This document shows positions 58,245 to 64,000 of a stretch of DNA of 64,000 nucleotides, one piece after another. The notes under the pieces were generated by a model. It had not been told where the DNA came from. It did not search any database and was given only the letters and a program-made list of their open reading frames with translations. The stretch's first letter is position 1. Each line of letters opens with the position of its first letter. Location: contig JASAMV010003044.1 in assembly GCA_030248065.1 (NCBI GenBank), positions 1-64,000 on the forward strand, given 5' to 3'. The position numbers and the translations under genes are program-made. The stretch is from Rhynchonema sp. JSB1_4. Lineage: Eukaryota > Nematoda > Chromadorea > Monhysterida > Xyalidae.

Positions 58245-61200
58245 TCAAATTCAAATTTTATCTGTAAGCTCACGCAAAGACCTTCAGGAGATCCGGCAAA
58301 CACCTAAAAAAGAGACATATCAGTAAATAGCACACAAAATTATAATCATGAATGATCAAACGACAAAACGTACCGGAGAGATTCAAAAACAACAAACAAC
58401 ACAGCAACGGCAGGCGATAAATCAGCGATTGATGGCGAACACGAGATGATAACAGATGTCAACAAAATTGATGATGACCTGAAAGCAGCAACCCAGTGAC
58501 TGAGGGGATCAGTCAACGACAGCTGAGAATTTTGATGAAATGTGGCAAGAAACTACGTCTCGACCACGTGAGTTTAGTTTAGTTTTAAAGGCCGCAATTG
58601 AGGCAGCAGAGACGACGTCCTCTGGGAGCCTGTTCCAGAGGTCCACGACACGATAGGCCCAGTACCCGGACAAGTCTGCACCCGCGCCATGGACTCGACA
58701 CAAACCGTGGGAGTGCCCTCGGGTTGGGCGGCCGGTGTCACGAGATGGAAAGAAGGATTCCTTGGTTACCCCAGGTATGTGACCGTGAATGACCTTGTAC
58801 ACAAGCACAAGATCGTTCACGGTCCGGCGATAAATTAGGGGGTCTAAATTTAGGGCATGCAAACGCTGTTGATAAGACAGTGTCTGCATGCCAGGTAAAT
58901 AGTAGGTGAACCGACGTTGAATTTTTTCAACGTTTTTAGCTAAAGTGACATTTTGAGGGGACCAAATGGACATGGAGAATTCCAGCAATGGGCGAACATA
59001 AGCCAAGTATAGTTTTCTGAGGAAATCGAGATTTCGACTGTGGAAGTTTCGGCGGATGGTCTTCTCCATTCTACTGGCGTCAGCCACAATTTTACCAATA
59101 TGTGATTCAAATTTCAAGTTTTGTTGGTCTATTAGGACACCCAAGTCCCGGACATGGGGTGGTGAAATAATTTGCTCATTCCCACAGAAATAGACAGGGG
59201 GGACTTGGGGGCGATTCCCAAGCCTTACTGTGACGCTCTTATGGCTGGCAAGAGCCATGCCATTTGCAGAGAGCCAACTAATGACCGCATTTATGTCACC
59301 CTGGAGGATTTTGTGATCTACAGCACTACGGATTTCCCTGTAAATTTTGATATCATCAGCGTAGAGATACAGATAGGTACCTGGATGTACCACACTGACG
59401 ACATCATTTATGTAGATGAGAAAAGGGTCGGGCCGAAAACACTGCCCTGTGCGACGCCGGAGGTGACCGGAATCCACCCAGAGACTGCGTCCCCGACCCG
59501 AACCCGCTGTGACCGCCCATTTAGGTATGAGGATACCCAAATGAGTAAATGGCGGGGGAAACCGTAGTGCTGCAGTTTTTGCAGCAGCGCAGAGTGGGGG
59601 ACAGTGTCGAAAGCCTTTTGGCTGTCTAGGTAAATGATGTCCACTGCGTTCCCACGCTCTAACGCTGCTGTCCAGTGCGACATGCAGCACAATAGCTGAG
59701 CCTCTACAGAGCGACCAGGGATGAAACCGAATTGGAAGGGAGATAATAAATTATGTTTTTGAAGATGGGCCATGACCTTTGAGTTAACAAAGGTCTCCAA
59801 AAGTTTGCAGGAGGAGGATGTAAGAGAAATGGGACGATATTTAGTGACATTTTTTGGGAATTTTTCCTTGGGTATTGGGATCACATCGGCCAACTTGAAA
59901 TCATCAGGAACAACACCGGTGTGGAGAATTTGGTTGAAAAGGAATGAGAATTGTTCCACGAGGCCGATGCCCAACTTTTTCAAGAAGGCCGAAGGGATCC
60001 CGTCTGGGCCAGGGGAAGTTTTGGCGGATAATTTTCGAAAAAATTGAAAGAGAATGGGGGGAGAGCAAATTATTTCCTCCATGTCCGGAACGGGATGGGC
60101 TGCACACAGAGGAATTGTGCCTGTAATTCCAAGATTGGAATTAAAGACAGAGGCAAAATAGGTGTTGAAGGCAATGGCCTTGTCCTTGTCCTCTGTGTGC
60201 AGCACGCCATCGGTGTCAGTTACATCAGGAAGATCAGTCCTAGGGCTGATTTTGCGTTTGATGTAACTCCAAAACTTTTTTGGGCTTGGATTTGTGACCA
60301 ACGACTGTTCCCGCCTACGGACCCAGCCCCGCTTGCGTCGGCGAATGATGCGAGAGATTTTGCAACGGGAATAATAGGTGTTGATATTTGGTTCCCGATG
60401 CATGCGCGAGCGCAGACGGGACTCAGTTCTACGCAGGCGAGAAAGCTGAGGCGACCAATCGGGCATATACCCGGTTGTCGAGGAGACGCGTGAGATGGGT
60501 ACAAATTCTTTAATGGCCATTTGGCATGCTAATTTGATAGCATCCCAGGTAGATAGAGGGTCAGAAAAAGGGCCATAAAGAATTTCATCCCAGGGGATAT
60601 TGAAGGAAAGAAATGCTTCCATCACGTCCCATTTGGCTCGTCCCCAGTTCCGAAAACGTGTAATTTTACGACATTTGGATGTCGTATAACTGGTTGTGAG
60701 CCAGACGGGACGGTGGTCGCTCTCAACGTCTCCAAGACTAGTGGGCACCTCAACTTGGGTGATTTTGGTGGTGTCGGTCACAAAAACCAAATCCAATAAA
60801 TTTGGACCACGAGTTGGAGTGTTGACTAATTGGGTGGCGCCAGAAGTCTGGATAGTTTCCAAAAATAATTTTTCTGTTTGGGAGGGTGCAGAAAAGAAGG
60901 GCCAATTAATATTTGGGAAATTTAGGTCACCAAAAAAGATACAGGGATCCCTCAATTCAAAGATTTTCTCAAAATGTCCAAGAAAATCCCTGAAAAGAGC
61001 GGAGTTTGAACCGAGGTAGTTAGGAGGGCGATAAATTTCAGTGAGAATTAAATTTTGGGTGGGCAGGGAAATTTGAACAGATAGTGTTTCGAATGTTACA
61101 TTGGTTTTTGACAGGGTTGGGAGGGCCTTAGATTTATAAATTTTGGGCACCAGGATCGCGACACCGCCACCTTTTTTATCAACCCGGTCTAACCTGTAGA

Positions 61201-61435
61201 CTTGAAAGGCACCACCCACAGAAAGTGAAGAGCCCAGAACCGACGGATCCAGCCAGGTCTCGCATAGCAGGTAAATAGCGTCATTTGGGCCATCCAGAAC
61301 CGACTCTTCGAAGGCGTGCCTTCTAACTGCCGTGGCCAGAGATCTCACGTTGAGGTGACATAGTTTCAGGCCTGAAAAATTAGAATTGAGTTTGTTTTTA
61401 AAATATTTGCCGTCGCCGCTTTTCCCCCGCCTCAC
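58245..61435 (-). pseudogene. CR1-like non-LTR retrotransposon ORF2 (endonuclease + RT), one frameshift
   Basis: Reading from 61435, the first 670 residues hold an APE-type endonuclease: LKLCHLNVRSL, LLCETWLDPSV, GGGVAILV, EIYRPPNY, FFGDLNFPNINWP and SDHRPVWL. They continue into the reverse transcriptase: KYRPISLTSSSCKLLE, FGFIPGRS, IYLDSQKAFDTVPH and VTSGVAQGSVFGP. At about 59420 one C is lost from a TTTTC/CTCATC junction. The second frame carries on with FLIYINDV and the catalytic LYLYADDIKIY, down to the stop codon at 58509-58511. All key residues are present, so only this frameshift (and perhaps ORF1) disables it. The 3' UTR runs to a TTTGAATTTGAA-like tail near 58245. Block order and wording match the CR1 group. 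Confidence 0.88.
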
Positions 61436-61450
61436 TGAACCGCTGCCTTC

Positions 61451-61720
61451 CTATTTCTTAGATTTCGAATTTGCATCGCTCAACACATCCAGCAAATCAA
61501 GATCAGTGAGCATTTTCAAATCAAACGGATCGCAATGGAATTCGTGTGAAATACGATTATTGGCAGATTTCTTTTCAACGATAACAGCGTGACCAAATTC
61601 GATAGAATCACGAAGCACAAGTTTTTTGTTTTTGTTTTCGGGCAATTCACGTAATTTGCTCAAGACAGTGACACATTTTCGATGCACTGAGCGCTGCAGA
61701 TCGGTTTGGTCATGACGCAA
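61451..61720 (-). CDS. Small open frame just 5' of the LINE ORF2
   Basis: An 89-residue minus-strand frame (MRHDQTDLQRSVHRKCVTVL ... DLLDVLSDANSKSKK) ends 16 bp before the first ORF2 codon. It could be the end of a truncated LINE ORF1, but no zinc-knuckle or other ORF1 motif is visible. It is charged and soluble-looking. Function unknown. Confidence 0.3.
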   Translation of the reverse strand: MRHDQTDLQRSVHRKCVTVLSKLRELPENKNKKLVLRDSIEFGHAVIVEKKSANNRISHEFHCDPFDLKMLTDLDLLDVLSDANSKSKK

Positions 61721-61879
61721 CCCTTCTATTTAGGTTCTACGGTATTGCGCTTCGCGCATGGTTTAGTTCATCACCATTTTTCTTGTGCACTTTCAGTCGA
61801 TTTTGGCCGAATTTTAGCCATTTTTTGTGTAACCCGGACGCCGGACCGATTCCCACCTCTGCTGTGGTTGGTTGAACAC

Positions 61880-62045
61880 ACACAACACAAACACGAATTT
61901 CTCTGGAATTGGTTTATCGGTTTCCATCGCTCGCATGCTGGGAAAAGCTTGTACAATTGCCTTGAGAGAGAGAAAATTTTCGATATCGTTTTATACTTTG
62001 ACAATACTCTTGGGAGAAACTTTTCAAACTAGAATGGAGTTCTGC
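61880..62045. repeat. Left copy of a 165-bp dispersed inverted repeat
   Basis: Its reverse complement is at 63182-63350 (shared words include TCTCTGGAATTGGTTTATCG and GAAAAGCTTG). The distal 45 bp match the outer end of the TATACTCTGACAATAC MITE family. The interval between the two copies holds the LINE fragment at 62092 and the hAT-type MITE at 62669. Confidence 0.75.
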
Positions 62046-62091
62046 AGTGGCGTAGGAGAGGTGTACCGTACCTGTACGTACTCCCTCCGAG

Positions 62092-62462
62092 GTCAGGAAC
62101 GGGCTCCCAGAGAGTGTGGTCTCTGCTGCCTCAACTGCGGCCTTCAAAACTAAACTAAACTCACGTGGTCGAGACCTAGTTTCTCGCCACATTTCTTCAA
62201 AATTTTCAGCCGTCGTTGACTGATCCCCTCAGTCACTGGGTTGCTGCTTTTCAGATAATCATCAATATTCCGTCATCCGTTGCCGACTTTACGTTTGTTC
62301 TCTTCAACAGTTTGGTTGGTTGAATCTCGCCGGTATGTTTTCTTTGTCGTTTGTTCGTTCTTGTTCACATTTTCGTTTATTAATACTCATGTTCATTTTT
62401 TAGGGTTTCTCCGGATCTTGTGTAAGGTCTTTGCGAAAGCGTGCAGATAAAATTTGAATTTG
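62092..62462 (+). mobile_element. 5'-truncated CR1-like LINE copy (3' end only)
   Basis: This plus-strand fragment matches the last ~40 codons of ORF2 (ending FKTKLNSRGRD ... KFSAVVD) and the 3' UTR of the element at 58245-61435, ending in the same AATTTGAATTTGAA tail. Severe 5' truncation is normal for LINE integration. The two copies differ at many positions, so it is not a recent duplicate. Confidence 0.85.
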
Positions 62463-62668
62463 AAATTTGAGTCACAAGAAGGAGAAAGGACACCTAAATC
62501 GCAAAGTTTTCAGTCTCGAACACTTCAAAAGTAAAAAATCGCGCGCTCAGCGCGTCAAATGCACGCATTTCCACTGGCTTCTGGTGGTTTCGGGAACAGA
62601 AAATTCAAAACTTGAAAACAACGTTTTTTCGAAAAAAACCGTTTTTTTTCAAATAAATTACCTGTAAA

Positions 62669-62887
62669 CAGAGTAGTTCCTGGGGGGAGGTCCCCCTCGG
62701 GTACGTCTGTTCCCCCTCCATGGTACGCCTGCCCCACTGTTCCCCCTCCGGGTACGTCTGCTCCTCCAATTTTTACCTAAAATAGGCAAATTTTGGCCTA
62801 AAATAGGCATTTTTAGGCATACGTCTGTTCCCCTTCCGAAAAAAAGGGGGTACCGCATGTTCCCCCTCCGGACCAGGAACTACACTG
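62669..62887. mobile_element. hAT-type MITE, TAGTTCCTGG family, motif GTCTGTTCCCC
   Basis: The ends are CAGAGTAGTTCCTGG / CCAGGAACTACACTG with a perfect 8-bp duplication CCTGTAAA (62661-62668, 62888-62895). It is a short copy (219 bp) of the family at 11277 and 53847, with GGTACGTCTGTTCCCCC units in the equivalent positions. Confidence 0.88.
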
Positions 62888-62895
62888 CCTGTAAA

Positions 62896-63181
62896 ACACC
62901 CATTTATGAGCAATTTTCGCTTTGCATATGGCTTGTTAAACCCCGCCTGCGTGTTTCAGGCACGGAAAAGGTCGCTTTCAGCTGTTTTAGGCCTTTTCAA
63001 AATAATTTTGTAACATAGGTTCGAACCCTCAAGAACATTTTTCGCCATTTTCAGACCAAAAAACACATTCTCAGAAAAATAAATTACCGGTAATTCTTCT
63101 GGACAATTTATTTTCGAAAATTACCTGCCGCCGAAATAAAACGGTTTTTTTCTGTTAGTCACTATCATAGAGAGCAGTAAC
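62896..63181. other. Gene-free stretch with TTTTTC/GAAAAA blocks
   Basis: No gene is seen. A lone B-box-like GGTTCGAACCC lies at 63016. The flanking sequence (62600-63180) looks like another old AT-rich element containing AAACCGTTTTTTT words. Confidence 0.35.
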
Positions 63182-63350
63182 ACCCTCACAAAACTCCATT
63201 CTGGCTTGAATAATCCCAAGAGTATTTATTGTCAGTGCATATCACGATATCCAATATTTTCTCTCTCTCAATCCAACTGTCCAAGCTTTTCCCAACGTGC
63301 GAGCGATGGAAACCGATAAACCAATTCCAGAGAAATTCGTGTCGTGCAAT
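63182..63350. repeat. Right copy of the 165-bp inverted repeat
   Basis: Reverse complement of 61880-62045, with scattered differences. Confidence 0.75.
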
Positions 63351-63484
63351 CACAGGACCAGAGATTAGGATCGGGGATCGGGCCGAGTCGGACCGCGTAA
63401 CCTCGGCCCTGCCCTTCAAAGGTTTTTGGGTGAAAAATTTTAATGTTTTTATTACGCGTGGAAACGTTGTATTTGCGCGCGTAC

Positions 63485-63560
63485 CGTAAAAACCTAAATA
63501 CAAGGGGGCTCTATTAATTCACTGACCCCATTTTGGGGGCTCTATATAACGGGGGGCGGG
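63485..63560. mobile_element. Family T MITE fragment
   Basis: TACCGTAAAAACCTAAATAC at 63483 begins a family T end, followed by GGGGGCTCTATTAATTCACTG. It is cut short by the family B element at 63565. Confidence 0.6.
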
Positions 63561-63564
63561 GGAC

Positions 63565-63868
63565 CAGTGTAGTGGCAGGCCCATGTGTGGGAGGTAAGTA
63601 TGATGCGGGGTTGGGACCGGAAGCGTGAGAGGTATGATTTTGGTCACCCAAAAAGGCGAAAAAACACCGTTTTTGTGCTACAATTTTGGGCAAAAATTGA
63701 GGTAAAAATAGTACTTTTTCAAAATTTTCGCCGAAAATCACCTAAAATAGGTATTATGGGTGGGTTCGCGCGATTTTTGGGAAAATAAGGTCGAAAAACA
63801 CCGATTTTTGCCTTAAAAAGGTATAAAATTGCTTGTGAGAGGTATGATTTGGAGTTGTGAGAGGTAAG
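63565..63868. mobile_element. hAT-type MITE family B, copy without the nested insertion
   Basis: It begins CAGTGTAGTGGCAGGCCC and is collinear with 57332-58100, but lacks the 437-bp family A insertion. Where the other copy has the duplicated CCACAAAT, this one reads through (GGGCAAAAATTGAGG near 63690). A family T element interrupts it from 63871. Confidence 0.85.
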
Positions 63869-63870
63869 TA

Positions 63871-64000
63871 CCGTAAAAACCTAAATACAGCCCCCCCCCC
63901 GGAATAGAGCCCCCCCCGTAATACAGCCCCCCCAAAAAGGGGTCAGTGAATTAATAGAGGCCCCCCCGGAATAGAGCCCCCCCTAAGTAACATCCCCTAT
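63871..64000. mobile_element. Family T MITE, cut by the window end
   Basis: It starts CCGTAAAAACCTAAATACAG after TA at 63869-63870, inserted in the family B copy, and matches 56624 onward (GAATAGAGCCCC, CAGTGAATTAATAGAG, CTAAGTAACATCCCCTAT). The right end lies outside the window. Confidence 0.8.

Noticed and set aside
58318..58380. GT...AG segment in the LINE 3' UTR, considered as an intron
   Set aside because: Both LINE copies contain it unspliced; it carries no coding sequence on either side.
63016..63026. Perfect B-box-like GGTTCGAACCC, possible tRNA
   Set aside because: No A box or cloverleaf stems upstream; likely chance within an AT-rich element.

Overview
The window is nuclear DNA of an intron-rich invertebrate animal. 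About twelve protein genes are split into short exons by mostly 50-400 bp GT-AG introns. The best taxonomic clue is a secreted protein (35.5-38.2 kb) built from MIG-18-like fibronectin-I repeats, a family I associate with nematodes. The F-box/LRR gene, the cilium gene and possible trans-splice acceptors just ahead of start codons fit that, but a nematode source is an inference, not a proof. All gene models were spliced by eye, with reading phase checked across junctions; individual exon ends may be off by a base or two.

Layout. 1-0.8 kb: decayed Penelope-like element end. 0.83-8.62 kb: a ~7.8 kb inverted repeat whose two arms (about 3.4 kb each) each contain a smaller ~1.08 kb palindrome, with a hAT-type MITE at the centre. 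9.2-10.8 kb: RER1 (+). 13.3-16.3 kb: TBL2 (+). 17.0-24.3 kb: full-length RPGRIP1L/MKS5 (+). 26.1-27.2 kb: uncertain acidic protein. 27.7-32.4 kb: SLC26/SulP anion transporter (+). 32.9-35.0 kb: F-box/LRR gene (-). 35.5-38.2 kb: MIG-18-like secreted protein (-). 38.3-46.4 kb: mostly gene-poor, with palindromic MITEs. 46.5-48.9 kb: class A GPCR (+). 50.5-52.3 kb: single-pass Gln-rich membrane protein (+). 52.9-55.2 kb: SNRPG (-), whose only intron is packed with hAT MITEs. 55.4-64 kb: nested MITEs, one nearly complete CR1-like LINE (-) and a truncated copy (+).

The genes are unrelated housekeeping and cell-surface functions: ER retrieval, ER WD protein, ciliary transition zone, anion transport, ubiquitin ligase adaptor, matrix, receptor and spliceosome. 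They are not an operon with a joint pathway.

Three patterns go beyond annotation. (1) The 10-mer TGATGTTTCA occurs 22 times exactly, mostly in RPGRIP1L, SLC26 and neighbours, in introns, exons and both orientations, against about 0.1 expected by chance; its GTTTCA core resembles the upstream motif of nematode type I 21U-RNA (piRNA) genes. (2) Three hAT MITE copies share ends and core but each carries a different short motif at the same five positions. (3) A MITE inserted exactly at the SNRPG 3' splice site, so its target-site duplication duplicates the splice acceptor.
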